Positions 24,895-34,159 of a stretch of DNA of 43,330 nt are shown piece after piece. Origin of the DNA: Gemmatimonadaceae bacterium. GTDB taxonomy: Bacteria > Gemmatimonadota > Gemmatimonadetes > Gemmatimonadales > Gemmatimonadaceae. Where the stretch lies: contig JACMPK010000144.1 of assembly GCA_014377535.1 (NCBI GenBank), forward strand, positions 1 through 43,330. Reading direction: 5' to 3'. Made by a program: the position numbers and the translations under genes. The stretch's first letter is position 1; every line of letters starts with the position of its first letter. The notes beneath the pieces were generated by a model that was not told the DNA's origin, did no database searches, and saw nothing but the letters and a program-made list of their open reading frames with translations.

Positions 24895-26589
24895 ATGAAC
24901 AAGCGCATGCTGCTCGCCCTCGCCCTCTCGGCGGGAGTGATCGGTCTCACTCAGTATCTGTTCCCGCCCTCCAGGCAGCCGACCAAGCCGCTCGCGGCAA
25001 CCGTCGCCGACTCGGCTCGACAAAAGCCGCGGGTCGATTCCGGCGCAACGCCACGCATCGCGACGCCCCGCCAGGACTCTGCATCGTCGGCACCCGCGTC
25101 GGTGGGCGTCGATACGGCACTCCTGGCCAGCACGCGCAGCAGTATCCGCATCAGCAGCATCGGTGCCGCACCGGTGTCAGTTCGCCTGAACGGATACCGC
25201 CAGTTGAGCAAAGGCAGCAACGCCGCCCACACCGTGGAACTGGTGCGCGCCGGCGAATCGCTCCTGCAGTATGCGCTGATCGTGAAGGAGCCAGGCGGCA
25301 ATCGTGTCATCGACCTTGCAAAGGTGCCGTTCAGCGTCACGCGCAATGACGATCGTACGGTCACCTACATCGGTCAGGCCGGCGCCGCAAATGTGCGCCT
25401 CACTTACGCGTTTCAGCCGGACAGCTTCCTCATCCGTGTTGGTGGCAAGGTTACCGGGCTCGCCTCACCGGCGTTCGTGCGTATCACGCTGCCCAGCGGA
25501 TTGCGTCCCACCGAGTCCGACACGACCGAGGAATTCTCGCACCTGGCCGTTGCGACGAAGCCGGTGCAGGGTGGCGCAAAGCTGCTGTCGTTCGGCGACC
25601 TCGATCCCGGCGAGAAGGAACTGCGCGAAGGTCCCTTCACCTGGGTCGTTTCGAAGAGCAAGTATTTCCTCACTGGACTCCTCGTCGCCAACGGCGATCG
25701 GCCGTTCGACGAGCTGTCCGTGACCGGCGGAGTCCGCACCGGCAAGGCTGCGACGCGCGTGGACGCCGCGGCGCTGCAGGCGTTGCAGGACGGCACGTTC
25801 CGTTTCGAGATCTACGCCGGTCCGCAGGAATGGCGTCGCCTCGTCTCGCTCGGCCGCGACTTCGAGAACAGCAATCCGTACGGCGGCTGGCTGCAGGGTG
25901 TGGTGCAGCCGCTCGCGACCTTCGTGATGAAGGCGCTGCTCTGGATGCACGATTCGCTGAAGCTCACGTACGGCTGGGTGCTGGTGATCTTCGGTGTGGC
26001 AGTGCGACTGCTGCTCTGGCCGTTCAACCAGCGCGCCATGCGCACGTCGATGAAGATGCAAGTACTGCAGCCGGAACTTCAGGCCGTGCAGGAGAAGTTC
26101 AAGGCCGATCCGCAGCGCATGCAGCAGGAAGTGATGAAGGTGTACAAGGAGCATGACATGAGCCCCTTCAGCGCACTGTCTGGATGCCTGCCGATGCTGC
26201 TGCCGATGCCGGTGTTCATCACGCTGTTCTACGTGTTCCAGAACACGATCGAATTTCGCGGCGTGCCGTTCCTGCACCTCACCGACATCTCGCAGAAGGA
26301 TCCCACGTTCATCATCCCGCTGCTGATGGCCGGCAGCGCCTTCCTGCTCAGCTGGATCGGCATGCGCGGCATGCCACCTAATCCGCAGGCAAAGATCATG
26401 GCCTACATGTTCCCGGCGATGATGTTCGCATTCTTCTTCAGCGCCGCCGCCGGCTTGAATCTGTATTACATGGTGCAGAACCTGGCCGCGCTGCCACAGC
26501 AGTGGCTCATCTCGAACGAACGCCTGAAGGGCAAGACCAAGACGGTCATCTACGACAAGGGCGCGCCGGCCCGACCGAAGAAAGCGTGA
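24895..26589 (+). CDS. yidC: Membrane protein insertase YidC
   Basis: The 564-residue protein inserts proteins into the inner membrane. An N-terminal membrane anchor (LLALALSAGVIGLTQYLF) is followed by a Ser/Pro/Ala-rich linker, a large periplasmic beta-sandwich domain (about residues 70-340) and the conserved insertase core: LKLTYGWVLVIFGVAVRLLL with the hydrophilic-groove arginine, the cytoplasmic coiled hairpin, GCLPMLLPMPVFITLFYVFQ, and the last helices around FFFSAAAGLNLYYMVQNL. It ends in a basic tail. This is the two-domain, Gram-negative type. I chose the ATG at 24895 for the clean anchor. mnmE, often next in this cluster, is absent; a terminator follows. Confidence 0.97.
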   Translation: MNKRMLLALALSAGVIGLTQYLFPPSRQPTKPLAATVADSARQKPRVDSGATPRIATPRQDSASSAPASVGVDTALLASTRSSIRISSIGAAPVSVRLNGYRQLSKGSNAAHTVELVRAGESLLQYALIVKEPGGNRVIDLAKVPFSVTRNDDRTVTYIGQAGAANVRLTYAFQPDSFLIRVGGKVTGLASPAFVRITLPSGLRPTESDTTEEFSHLAVATKPVQGGAKLLSFGDLDPGEKELREGPFTWVVSKSKYFLTGLLVANGDRPFDELSVTGGVRTGKAATRVDAAALQALQDGTFRFEIYAGPQEWRRLVSLGRDFENSNPYGGWLQGVVQPLATFVMKALLWMHDSLKLTYGWVLVIFGVAVRLLLWPFNQRAMRTSMKMQVLQPELQAVQEKFKADPQRMQQEVMKVYKEHDMSPFSALSGCLPMLLPMPVFITLFYVFQNTIEFRGVPFLHLTDISQKDPTFIIPLLMAGSAFLLSWIGMRGMPPNPQAKIMAYMFPAMMFAFFFSAAAGLNLYYMVQNLAALPQQWLISNERLKGKTKTVIYDKGAPARPKKA

Positions 26590-26634
26590 TCTGCGGCCGG
26601 AGCAAACACGCCTCCAGCCAGCGGATGAAGTGAT

Positions 26635-26670
26635 GAAGGGGCGCCGACAGATCAGTGTCGGCGCCCCTTC
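26635..26670. terminator. Bidirectional-type hairpin terminator after yidC
   Basis: Perfect 15-bp arms GAAGGGGCGCCGACA (26635-26649) and TGTCGGCGCCCCTTC (26656-26670) around the loop GATCAG. No U-run follows on the plus strand. It separates yidC from the convergent protease gene and could stop transcription from both sides. Confidence 0.8.
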
Positions 26671-26797
26671 ACGTGTCATGTCGTCGATGTCATGTCGATG
26701 ATTGATGCGATGTCGCCGCAGTCGCAGGGCGCCAGACGACACACCACCACCACGCGTATGCGCGGGTGCGCATCAGCGCACGACATGCCCGTGCCGG

Positions 26798-27739
26798 CTA
26801 TGCGCTCGCCGCGGCCGACTTCCGGCCGACGTCCATCAACGCGCGGGCGCTGGCGCGGAGCGCCCAGGCAATGCCACGCTCAGCCACAGCCGGCGCCACG
26901 ATGGAGTTCCCGAGGTAATAGCCGGCACGCTCCGGAATCACATGCCGCTCGACGGTACGAGCATCGTCACTCGTGCCATCCGAGAGCCAGCGCAGACGCA
27001 GTCCCAATCCGGTGCGATCCAGGTCCGGACCGATCGTGCGTGCGAGCAGCGGTTCCAGTTCGCGAATCCGTGCGTACTGGCGACGACCATAACCCAGGTA
27101 CTCCCACGGGGCGTAACCGGCACAGACGGCCTGCGCGGCTTGCGTCGCCAGGCCCTCGTTCACCAGCAGTTCGCGCAGCGTGGCACGCTTGCCCGTGTCC
27201 CAGAACGAGTAGTACCCACCATTTTCGGCTACCAGCCGGCGCATGTCGCTGTCGCTGTCCTTGGCCGTGTACCGCACACCGTGGGCAATCTCGTGCGCCA
27301 GCCACGGCGGGATCAGCGCCGGATCCAGACCCAGCGAGTCCGTCTCGGGATTCCGCTCGCCGGTGAAGTGCTCCAGGCAGATGAAAGCCACTGCGCGACC
27401 GTCTACCACCAACTCGCCGGCATTCGCCGCGCCGACGCCGACCATCAGCACCACGTCCGGCTCATCGGTCAACTCCAGCGTGCTCATCGCCTGCGCCATC
27501 GTCTGTCGCGCTCGGAGCACGAGCGGCTCGCGATCCAGCACACCCAGCAGGTCCGTTCGGTCTGCTGCGACCGTCTTGCGGATGATCTCGCCGACGTGCG
27601 GTCCCGTGGGATCGACGACGTAATTGTCCCAGTACGCCGTGAGGAGCGCCTTGTTGGCCGCGAAGTAGCGCTCGTATGCCGCCACCCTGTCTGCACTTTG
27701 CAGCACGGCCAGAAAGTCGGGGAGCAGGTTGATCAGCAT
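26798..27739 (-). CDS. Putative zinc metalloprotease (DUF2268-like)
   Basis: The 313-residue product has the zinc-protease motif HEIAHG at residues 149-154, preceded by a long helical N-terminal part, and LLVNEGLATQAAQ near 195-207, which would supply the third ligand in the usual gluzincin pattern. The segment PDVVLMVGVGAANAGELVVD before the active site is typical of DUF2268-type predicted Zn-dependent proteases. There is no signal peptide, so a cytoplasmic location is likely. Substrate unknown. The ATG at 27739 has only a weak GGG-containing site before it. It converges on yidC and is followed upstream on the same strand by upp, 231 bp away. Confidence 0.8.
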   Translation of the reverse strand: MLINLLPDFLAVLQSADRVAAYERYFAANKALLTAYWDNYVVDPTGPHVGEIIRKTVAADRTDLLGVLDREPLVLRARQTMAQAMSTLELTDEPDVVLMVGVGAANAGELVVDGRAVAFICLEHFTGERNPETDSLGLDPALIPPWLAHEIAHGVRYTAKDSDSDMRRLVAENGGYYSFWDTGKRATLRELLVNEGLATQAAQAVCAGYAPWEYLGYGRRQYARIRELEPLLARTIGPDLDRTGLGLRLRWLSDGTSDDARTVERHVIPERAGYYLGNSIVAPAVAERGIAWALRASARALMDVGRKSAAASA

Positions 27740-27970
27740 TTAACCCGTGTTCGAATGTCGTGCAACGCACACGCGGCGAGGTCGCGGTGCGGAGGTGATT
27801 CTACGCCCCGACAGCGACACGTACAAGTGAGCAAATCGTATCAGGCAAGCAGTCTCTGCGAATACCGACGGCCATGTGTAGTGCACAGGATGGCGGCAGC
27901 GCGAGCGGTCAGCAGCGAAGTCGACGCTCGAGACGACGCGTCAGGCGGACGCGTGTGCCAAAGGGTCCCG

Positions 27971-28627
27971 TCAGCGCGTCCCGAATAGTCGGTCGCCGGC
28001 ATCGCCCAGTCCCGGCACGATGTACCCCTGCGCATTGAGCTCGCGATCGATCGCGGCACAGATGATGTGCACATCAGGATGCGCCGCACGCAGCCGACGA
28101 ATGCCTTCGGGTGCTGCGACGATGCACATGAACGTGATTCGTTCTGCGCCCGCCTTCTTCAGCGACGCCACGGCGGCGACGGCGCTTCCGCCCGTCGCAA
28201 GCATGGGGTCAAGCACGATGAAGGCTCGGTCCGCTGCATCGCCGGGAACCTTGAAGTAGTAGTCTACCGGCTCGAGCGTGCGATGATCGCGGTAGAGTCC
28301 GATGTGCCCCACGCGAGCTCCCGGTACCAGACGCAGCACACCTTCCACCATGCCGAGTCCGGCGCGCAGAATGGGTACCACGGTGAGCTTCTTGCCCTGT
28401 ACGGTGACGCCGATATGGGTCTCGAGCGGTGTGTCGACGGGATACGGCTCGAGCTGAAGCGTCGCGGTCGCTTCGTAAGCGAGCAGCATCGCAATCTCGT
28501 CGACCAGCTCCTTGAACAGCTTGGTCGGTGCGGCGCGGTCGCGCAGACGTGTGACCTTATGCTGCACGAGCGGGTGTCGGACGAGCGTGACGCCGTCGAA
28601 GTCTGGTGGGGTGGTCTGGGTTGGCAC
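27971..28627 (-). CDS. upp: Uracil phosphoribosyltransferase
   Basis: The 218-residue product salvages uracil to UMP with PRPP. It reads [19 protein letters not shown] at the start of the conserved part, [18 protein letters not shown], and the PRPP-binding loop [12 protein letters not shown], ending with [18 protein letters not shown], which is the family C-terminus. I use the GTG at 28627 since the conserved region begins about 14 residues later; an ATG at 28726 would add a 33-residue non-conserved leader. It has no evident ribosome binding site and is divergent from the beta-CASP nuclease gene. It is functionally linked to the nucleoside transporter and pyrE in this window as part of pyrimidine supply. 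Confidence 0.95.
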   Translation of the reverse strand: MPTQTTPPDFDGVTLVRHPLVQHKVTRLRDRAAPTKLFKELVDEIAMLLAYEATATLQLEPYPVDTPLETHIGVTVQGKKLTVVPILRAGLGMVEGVLRLVPGARVGHIGLYRDHRTLEPVDYYFKVPGDAADRAFIVLDPMLATGGSAVAAVASLKKAGAERITFMCIVAAPEGIRRLRAAHPDVHIICAAIDRELNAQGYIVPGLGDAGDRLFGTR

Positions 28628-28812
28628 GGTGTCAAGATGCCGAGTGGATCCCTGCGAGCGGAAGGTGCGATGTTCGATGGCGGTATGCGCCGGGGCGATC
28701 GCCCGACTTCCCGTTGACCGGCCCATGGTGTAGGTAAGCTCTCGGCAACCGTGGTGCGCATGTCGCGATCGGTGCCTCCGTATTCTCTTGTCAACGCCAA
28801 TCACCACACGGG

Positions 28813-30195
28813 ATGAAGCTCACGTTCAGCGGCGCCGCCCGGGAAGTCACGGGATCGTGTCACATCCTCGAGGTCGGCGGACGCACGGTGCTGCTGGACT
28901 GCGGCCTCTTTCAGGGTCGACGCGCCGAATCGCGGCGCAAGAACGAGGTACTGCCGCTGCCGGTGGAAAGCATCGACGCTGTGGTGCTCAGTCACGCGCA
29001 CATCGATCATGCAGGACGACTGCCGTTTCTCGTGCGCTCGGGATACTCGGGGTCCATCCACGCCACCGCCGCCACCCGCGATCTCTGCGCGATCATGCTC
29101 GCCGACTCGGCGCGCATTCAGGTCAAGGATGCGGAGTTCCTGGAGCGTCGGCACAAGCAGCATGCCGAGCCGCTGTACGAACCTGATGACGCGACGCAGG
29201 TGCTGAAGCAGATGATCGGACTGCCATACGACCGCTGGTTTGATGTCGTGCCGGGAGTGCGCGCGTCATTCGTCGACGCGGGACACATTCTGGGTTCTGC
29301 GTCGGTGATGCTGGACTGCACCGAAGGCGACCGCACGGTGCGCGTCGTGTTCTCGGGTGATGTCGGCCGGAAGGATCTCGCGATCATCCGCGATCCGCAC
29401 CCGCCGATTGGCGCGGATGTCGTGATCATGGAGTCCACGTACGGCAATCGCGACCACCTGCCGCTGGCCGACGCACGTGCGGCGCTGGGCACGGTGGTGC
29501 GCGACACCGCCGCTCGCGGTGGACGCGTGATCATTCCGGCGTTCGCGGTGGGTCGAGTGCAGGAGTTGATCTACGATCTGCATTCGTTGACGCGCGCGAA
29601 CGAGATTCCGCGCGTACCCATCTACATCGACAGCCCCCTCGCGACCAGCGCGACCGAGGTGTTCGAGCGGCATCCCGAGTGCTTCGATCGCACCGAGGAC
29701 CTGGTACGTACCGTGGAAAAACTTTTCCAGTTCGACCTCGTGCACTACACGCGCGACGTGCAGGAGAGCAAGGCACTGAACCAGATGCACGGTCCCATGA
29801 TCATCATCTCGCCGTCGGGCATGGCCGAGTCGGGACGCGTGCTGCATCACCTGTCGCATGCGGCGGGTGACCAGCGCAACACCATCCTCGTGGTCGGATT
29901 CATGGCGGAGCACACGCTCGGACGGCGCATCGTGGAGCGTCGCCCGAATCTGCGGATCTTCGGGTCCGATGTTCCGTTGAACGCGCATGTCGAGGTGCTC
30001 GACGGTTATTCGGCGCATGCCGATCGCGGCGAGCTCACGGCATGGCTGGACCAGGTGAAGGCCACGTCACCCACACTCTCGAAGGTGATGCTGGTGCATG
30101 GCGAACCGCCGGCGCAGGAATCGCTCCGTGCATCGCTCACGGCCCGCGGCTTCACGGTGACGGTGCCGGCGCCCGGTGATCAGTGCGCGCTCTGA
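28813..30195 (+). CDS. Beta-CASP metallo-beta-lactamase-fold RNA hydrolase
   Basis: The 460-residue product resembles bacterial members of the CPSF/YSH1-like group. Metal ligands are in [10 protein letters not shown] (H61, H63, D65, H66), [17 protein letters not shown] and the late [11 protein letters not shown] and LVHGEP segments. The beta-CASP insert shows [14 protein letters not shown] and [16 protein letters not shown]. Known relatives are endo- or exoribonucleases. There is no signal peptide. The ATG at 28813 is set by the family N-terminus [16 protein letters not shown]; no strong ribosome binding site is present. A TetR-type gene follows 22 bp after its stop. Role in RNA turnover is inferred from the family. 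Confidence 0.94.
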   Translation: MKLTFSGAAREVTGSCHILEVGGRTVLLDCGLFQGRRAESRRKNEVLPLPVESIDAVVLSHAHIDHAGRLPFLVRSGYSGSIHATAATRDLCAIMLADSARIQVKDAEFLERRHKQHAEPLYEPDDATQVLKQMIGLPYDRWFDVVPGVRASFVDAGHILGSASVMLDCTEGDRTVRVVFSGDVGRKDLAIIRDPHPPIGADVVIMESTYGNRDHLPLADARAALGTVVRDTAARGGRVIIPAFAVGRVQELIYDLHSLTRANEIPRVPIYIDSPLATSATEVFERHPECFDRTEDLVRTVEKLFQFDLVHYTRDVQESKALNQMHGPMIIISPSGMAESGRVLHHLSHAAGDQRNTILVVGFMAEHTLGRRIVERRPNLRIFGSDVPLNAHVEVLDGYSAHADRGELTAWLDQVKATSPTLSKVMLVHGEPPAQESLRASLTARGFTVTVPAPGDQCAL

Positions 30196-30217
30196 TGCAC
30201 GCGGGGGGAGGAGGGCC

Positions 30218-30808
30218 ATGACCACGCGCGACACGCCCACGGGCACGACGCGCGGTGCCGCCTCCGGTCGCATTCTGGAGGCCACGAGCGCCTGCATCAT
30301 TCAAAAAGGTGCGGCCGATGTCAGCCTGCAGGATGTCGCCGAGGCTGCAGGTGTCAGCAAGGCGCTCATTCATTATCACTTCCATGACAAGGGCGAACTG
30401 CTGGCCCGACTGGTGGAGTGGCTGCGCGTGGCACTTGTCGCGCGGCAGGAAACGGCGCTGGAAGGTGTGTCGGCGTCGGCGGCGCTCGACGCACTCTGGC
30501 AGTGGCTGTCCGACGAGCTCGAACGCGGTGACCTGCGCGCCCTGCTCGACTTGACGCTGGTGCAGGGCACGGCGGTGCAGGCCGCAGTGCATGCGACTGC
30601 GGCCGCGCGACGTGAAGCCGCTGGCAGCGTGACCATGCAGCTGTTCGAGGCGCTGGGCCTCAGGCCGCGTGTGCCGACATCGCTGATCGCAGATGCCTTC
30701 ATCGCCTTCGTCGACGGCCTTGCCCTGGATCGCGTCGTCGCACCCGAGCGCAACGCGCGCATTTCGTTCGACGTCTTCTGGCTCGCAATGCTCAGCCTCA
30801 CGGATTAG
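30218..30808 (+). CDS. TetR/AcrR-family regulator
   Basis: The 196-residue product has an N-terminal helix-turn-helix: RILEATSACIIQKGAADVSL, then DVAEAAGVSKALIHYHFHDK at about residues 41-60, ending in the typical Y-H-F-x-x-K pattern. The remaining helices form a ligand-binding and dimerisation part without a recognised ligand signature. A strong GGAGGAGG site precedes the ATG. It follows the beta-CASP gene closely and precedes the YdcF-like gene by 18 bp, though that gene seems to have its own promoter. Which neighbour it controls is not clear. Confidence 0.92.
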   Translation: MTTRDTPTGTTRGAASGRILEATSACIIQKGAADVSLQDVAEAAGVSKALIHYHFHDKGELLARLVEWLRVALVARQETALEGVSASAALDALWQWLSDELERGDLRALLDLTLVQGTAVQAAVHATAAARREAAGSVTMQLFEALGLRPRVPTSLIADAFIAFVDGLALDRVVAPERNARISFDVFWLAMLSLTD

Positions 30809-30814
30809 TACGCT

Positions 30815-30820
30815 TATCAT
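30815..30820 (+). promoter_or_regulatory. Putative -10 element of the YdcF-like gene (leaderless)
   Basis: TATCAT matches the TATAAT consensus in five of six positions and ends six bases before the GTG at 30827. It overlaps no coding sequence, lying just after the TetR stop codon. Confidence 0.45.
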
Positions 30821-30826
30821 TCAGGT

Positions 30827-31495
30827 GTGGCTCGCCGTCAACGCTCGTTCACTGCAGGAGTGTCCCGGCTCGTCGGCCGGTTGCTTCTGCTGCTCCTCGG
30901 ATGCTGGATCCTGTCGGTCGCGTCGGTGCTGGCGGTCGGCAACCTCGACGACGCACAGCCGGCCGATGCGATCGTGGTGCTCGGCGCCGCGCAATACGCA
31001 GGCCGACCGTCACCGGTGCTCGAGGCACGCTTGGATCATGCGGTGCAGCTCTATCGCCGAAAGATCGCGACGCGGCTGATCGTGACAGGTGGACGCGCGC
31101 GCGGCGACATCAGCAGCGAAGCCGAAACCAGCGCACGGTACGCGCGTCGTCGGGGTGTGCCGGTGTCGGCAATCATCATCGAGAACGAGAGTCGCAGCAC
31201 CTCGGAGCAGATGCATGCCGTGGCGCGCATCGCCCGACAGCAGCAGCTTGGCAGCGTTGTGCTGGTGAGCGACCGGTTTCACATGCTGCGGCTGCTGCTC
31301 ACGGCGTGGAAGCTCGGGGTGCCGGCGCATGGATCACCGACGCGCAGCAGCCCGATTGCGCTTACGGACATGGCCGGCATCAGGTACGTGCTGGCCGAAT
31401 CGGTGAAGGCGCCGCTCGCATTTATTCTGGAGGACGGCGGCGCATCGAACGACGGTGCGACGGCTGGCACGACGCGAGGAACGGCCGCGAAGTAG
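30827..31495 (+). CDS. YdcF-like membrane protein (DUF218)
   Basis: The 222-residue protein has one N-terminal membrane helix (LVGRLLLLLLGCWILSVASV) and an extracytoplasmic DUF218 domain: DAIVVLGAAQYAGRPSPVLE, a strand RLIVTGGRARGD, then SRSTSEQMHAVARIARQQ and VLVSDRFHMLRLLLTAW. These match SanA/ElyC/YdcF-type proteins, which are associated with envelope and peptidoglycan homeostasis. The reaction is not established. It uses GTG with no ribosome binding site. The C-terminal tail of about 20 residues is Ala/Thr/Gly-rich. It converges with the fold-type IV PLP enzyme gene. Confidence 0.9.
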   Translation: MARRQRSFTAGVSRLVGRLLLLLLGCWILSVASVLAVGNLDDAQPADAIVVLGAAQYAGRPSPVLEARLDHAVQLYRRKIATRLIVTGGRARGDISSEAETSARYARRRGVPVSAIIIENESRSTSEQMHAVARIARQQQLGSVVLVSDRFHMLRLLLTAWKLGVPAHGSPTRSSPIALTDMAGIRYVLAESVKAPLAFILEDGGASNDGATAGTTRGTAAK

Positions 31496-31501
31496 CCCGC
31501 G

Positions 31502-32395
31502 TCAATCCACGACGAAGTCGATGCCCGAGAGCCGCGCCATCTCGGCGCGCCATGCGTCGTGCAGTGCGCGGAATCGTGGTGAGCGACCCTGTCCGCCTAT
31601 GGTTGAGCCGTCGAGCTGCGTGATGGGCACCACACCGCGGATGGAGCTGCAGGCACAAGCCGCATCGGCGTGGAGCAGCGCGCCGATCGGCGCTTCGGCC
31701 TCATGCACGGTGAGGCCGATGCCGGGCGCCAAGGAGCGCAGCAGGCCGAGTGTCGTGCCCGCGAGCGCGCCCGTGGCGGCGGCGGGCGTGAAAAGTGTAG
31801 CGTCGACGAACCAGCAGATGTTCGACGCGGTGCAGCTGACGATGCGGTCGTCGGTGTTGAGCACCAGCGCGTCGTCGACACTTTGGCCGTGCGCCTCGCG
31901 CAAGGCGAGCACATTGGCGGTGTAGTCCAGCGACTTGATGCCAGCCGTGGGCGACCGTGCGCTCCAGCGCCATTGGCTCGTGATGAGCGTCAATCCGCGA
32001 TCGATCACTTCGTCGCGCACGGCGATTCGCGGGGTCAGCGTGACGATCGATCGAGAGGCGCCGCCGCTCAGGCCTGCCATGCCCGGCAGCGCATCGCCGC
32101 GCGTGAGTGTGATCCGAAGGACTGCGTCGGGTGTCTGCATTTGTTCGGCGGCCGCGGCGGCTTCCGAAATGTGTTCGCCCAGTCGCGTCGGCATCACAAG
32201 CCCGAGGCGCTCGGCCCCCAGTGTGAGGCGGGCGAGGTGTGCGGGCGCCATCGGTGCCACGCCACCCAGCACGCGGATCGTCTCGAACACGCCGTCGCCC
32301 AGCATGAGACCTCGATCGAATGCCGAAACCGCATGGCTTGCGTCTTCGATCAGGTCGCCGTCAACCCAGACGCGGAACGGGGAAGCGTCGCTCAT
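31502..32395 (-). CDS. Class IV PLP enzyme (PabC/IlvE-like) with altered active site
   Basis: The 297-residue product has the fold of aminodeoxychorismate lyase and branched-chain or D-amino-acid aminotransferases. The start reads FRVWVDGDLIEDASHAVSAF, then DRGLMLGDGVFETIRVL, and the PLP lysine is K154 in GIKSLDYTANVLALREA. In the next motif family members have E(C/A)xxxNLF, where the Glu contacts the PLP ring nitrogen; here the sequence is IVSCTASNICW, with Ser187 at the Glu position. GALAGTTLGLLRS in the phosphate-binding loop is normal. AGGA lies seven bases before the ATG. Activity may be altered or lost. PabC, IlvE or a D-amino-acid aminotransferase role cannot be separated by eye. Confidence 0.85.
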   Translation of the reverse strand: MSDASPFRVWVDGDLIEDASHAVSAFDRGLMLGDGVFETIRVLGGVAPMAPAHLARLTLGAERLGLVMPTRLGEHISEAAAAAEQMQTPDAVLRITLTRGDALPGMAGLSGGASRSIVTLTPRIAVRDEVIDRGLTLITSQWRWSARSPTAGIKSLDYTANVLALREAHGQSVDDALVLNTDDRIVSCTASNICWFVDATLFTPAAATGALAGTTLGLLRSLAPGIGLTVHEAEAPIGALLHADAACACSSIRGVVPITQLDGSTIGGQGRSPRFRALHDAWRAEMARLSGIDFVVD

Positions 32396-32600
32396 CGCGC
32401 AGTCCTGACGGAGCGATGAGGACGCCTCGGTGATGCGGTGAAGCACGCCGGCCGCGGCAATCTGGCAGTGAAAGGCAACCCTGGACGGATCGTGCGCAAC
32501 ACATTCTCCGGAGATGATGTGGCGGTGATTGAGCTGCGCGCACGGCTGCTGGCGATTGACCTGCACCGTCAGGATAATGCGTGCGCGGCGTGGTGCATCC
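32396..32600 (-). pseudogene. Possible remnant of a chorismate-binding enzyme (PabB-like) C-terminus
   Basis: Upstream of the class IV enzyme and in its frame, the minus strand reads TVQVNRQQPCAQLNHRHIIS followed by GECVAHDPSRVAFHCQIAAAG. This faintly resembles the terminal GGGIVADSDPxxE...C..KA segment of PabB/TrpE proteins, which often precede pabC. No catalytic region is present and the match is weak; it may be chance. Confidence 0.25.
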
Positions 32601-33007
32601 GGTGACGCTGTTTGCGGACGGCCATCGCGCCCATATACGTGAGCAGGCAGCGGTCTGCATGGACGACTTGTCCTGGGCCCACTGCTACCGAGAGAATGTC
32701 TCGAACCTTGCGACAGGCGACAGGTGTACACGTAATCGAGTTCGTGCTGCTTACCGAGAACGCTCTATCATAGCGCGCGATCGCGGAAATGGTGGTTTAG
32801 GAACGAGTCTTGCTCGTGACATACCCATATCAGTGACGCGTCACTTTCGCGCCACTTATTTCAGGATCGTTTGGTGTGGATTCTGGCGCCATGCCTTTGG
32901 ATTCACTCGGATTTCATGGTTGGCATGGCGAGAACGGGCTCGGTGACATCCGGTTGGCATGTCACCAACAGCGGTTTCAATCAATGCTTCTCACGGGAGT
33001 TGTCTGG
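32601..33007. other. Intergenic region upstream of the beta-barrel gene
   Basis: No gene is supportable. The stretch 32740-32870 is relatively A/T-rich and probably holds the promoter of the downstream outer-membrane protein gene, but I could not assign -35 and -10 boxes with confidence. Confidence 0.4.
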
Positions 33008-33568
33008 ATGAAGAAAATTCTTGTCGGTGCTGCGATTCTCGCAGCAGTCATCGTTGCAGCGCCCGCAGGCGCGCAGCAAGCCTCATCGTCGTCGATCACT
33101 TACGGCATCTCCGGTGGTCTGGTGCTCCCGACGGGCGATATAGGCAACACGAACGGTGCAGGCTTCAACATTCAGGGTCATGCTGGTTTCCGTCCGGCTT
33201 CGATGCCGTTCGGGTTGCGCGGTGATTTGGGTCTGTGGACAACGCCGGGCAAGACGATCACGCCCATCTCGGGTGGCTCGTCGACGTCGTACCCGGGTGT
33301 GACCTGGTTTACGGCGAACGCCAATGCGGTGCTCAATTTCGAGTCGCAGAAGGATGCGACATTTGTGCCCTATGTCATCGGTGGTGCCGGCATTTATAAC
33401 GGGTCGGAAGGGATTGGAACGAAATTCGGTCTCAATGCCGGCGGTGGTGTGACGTTCAAGCTTTCGGGCTTCGATGCATTTGCGGAAGCACGCTTCCATA
33501 ACATCTTCACCGATGGAAATGCGTCGCGGCTCATTCCCGTGTCGTTCGGTGTCAATTTCCGCCCATAG
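33008..33568 (+). CDS. Outer-membrane beta-barrel protein, 186 aa
   Basis: The product has a clear signal peptide (KKILVGAAILAAVIVAAPAG, cut after AGA) and a mature part of about 162 residues with alternating amphipathic strands: ITYGISGGLVLPTGDIGN, HAGFRPASMPFGLRGDLGLW, TWFTANANAVLNFE, FVPYVIGGAGIYN, and the final FAEARFHNIF and SRLIPVSFGVNFRP ending in a C-terminal aromatic-x-Pro strand. This is the pattern of small eight-stranded barrels (OmpW/OmpA-like). No ligand is known. CGGGAG precedes the ATG. A strong terminator follows, so it is monocistronic. Confidence 0.88.
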   Translation: MKKILVGAAILAAVIVAAPAGAQQASSSSITYGISGGLVLPTGDIGNTNGAGFNIQGHAGFRPASMPFGLRGDLGLWTTPGKTITPISGGSSTSYPGVTWFTANANAVLNFESQKDATFVPYVIGGAGIYNGSEGIGTKFGLNAGGGVTFKLSGFDAFAEARFHNIFTDGNASRLIPVSFGVNFRP

Positions 33569-33589
33569 CATTCTCGGTCATGCTGGTCA

Positions 33590-33631
33590 AAACGTCCGGC
33601 TCGCAGGCATTCTGCGGGCCGGCGTTTTTTT
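33590..33631 (+). terminator. Rho-independent terminator of the beta-barrel gene
   Basis: AACGTCCGGCTCGCAG and CTGCGGGCCGGCGTT form a stem of about 15 pairs with one bulge and one wobble around GCATT, followed by T7 at 33625-33631. Confidence 0.9.
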
Positions 33632-34159
33632 GTGAGATCGTGGAGCCGGGATCGAAAGATCGTCGACGGCTTTGACGTAGAATTGCTTGGCGTACAACAG
33701 CCGTGTTGTCGTGCTGGCCTGGAGAGAATTTTCGCAGAACGGCTGATGGTCGGTGCGTGATGCGGCGGTTGCTGGTGGTCGAATCGGTGGGTTTCGAGAA
33801 CTGCGACTCCGTCTCCGACTGTCACTGCAACGGCTACTGCAATGGCAATGGCAGTGATGACAGCGACGCTAGCGGAGTTGGCGACTGGAGAGGCGATGGT
33901 ATTCTCGGTCGTGGTGACGGCGTGGACTCGAGACTGCTGCGGCGAGATTGCATGGCAAATGGCGCTGGAGAGGGCAGCAGCGAACCGGTGTGAAGACGGT
34001 TGCAGGTGCCGGGTGGCGTGTACGGGTGGGTGCGTGCGGCGCCGCTCACTGGTCAGCCGGGGCGACGTGCGCTTTCATTCGACTTTCGCAAACGTCGGCC
34101 ACCTGTGCGGCGCTCACGTGGCGCAGCAGGTGAGGAACCGCATCTGGAGCTGAGAGTCG
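33632..34159. other. Intergenic region before the guanylyltransferase gene
   Basis: No gene is supportable. At 33813-33870 the sequence is a low-complexity run of CTGCAA/GGCAATGG-like words with an imperfect dyad CTGTCACTGC / GCAGTGATGACAG. An open frame across it encodes an improbable Gly/Asp/Cys-rich peptide and was rejected. Confidence 0.4.

Noticed and set aside
25465-26742. A 425-codon minus-strand open frame over yidC
   Set aside because: It is antisense to yidC; composition is His/Arg-rich without motifs, typical of antisense frames in GC-rich genes.
33703-33993. Gly/Asp/Cys-rich 96-residue open frame
   Set aside because: It reflects a low-complexity dyad-containing stretch; no ribosome binding site, no plausible fold.
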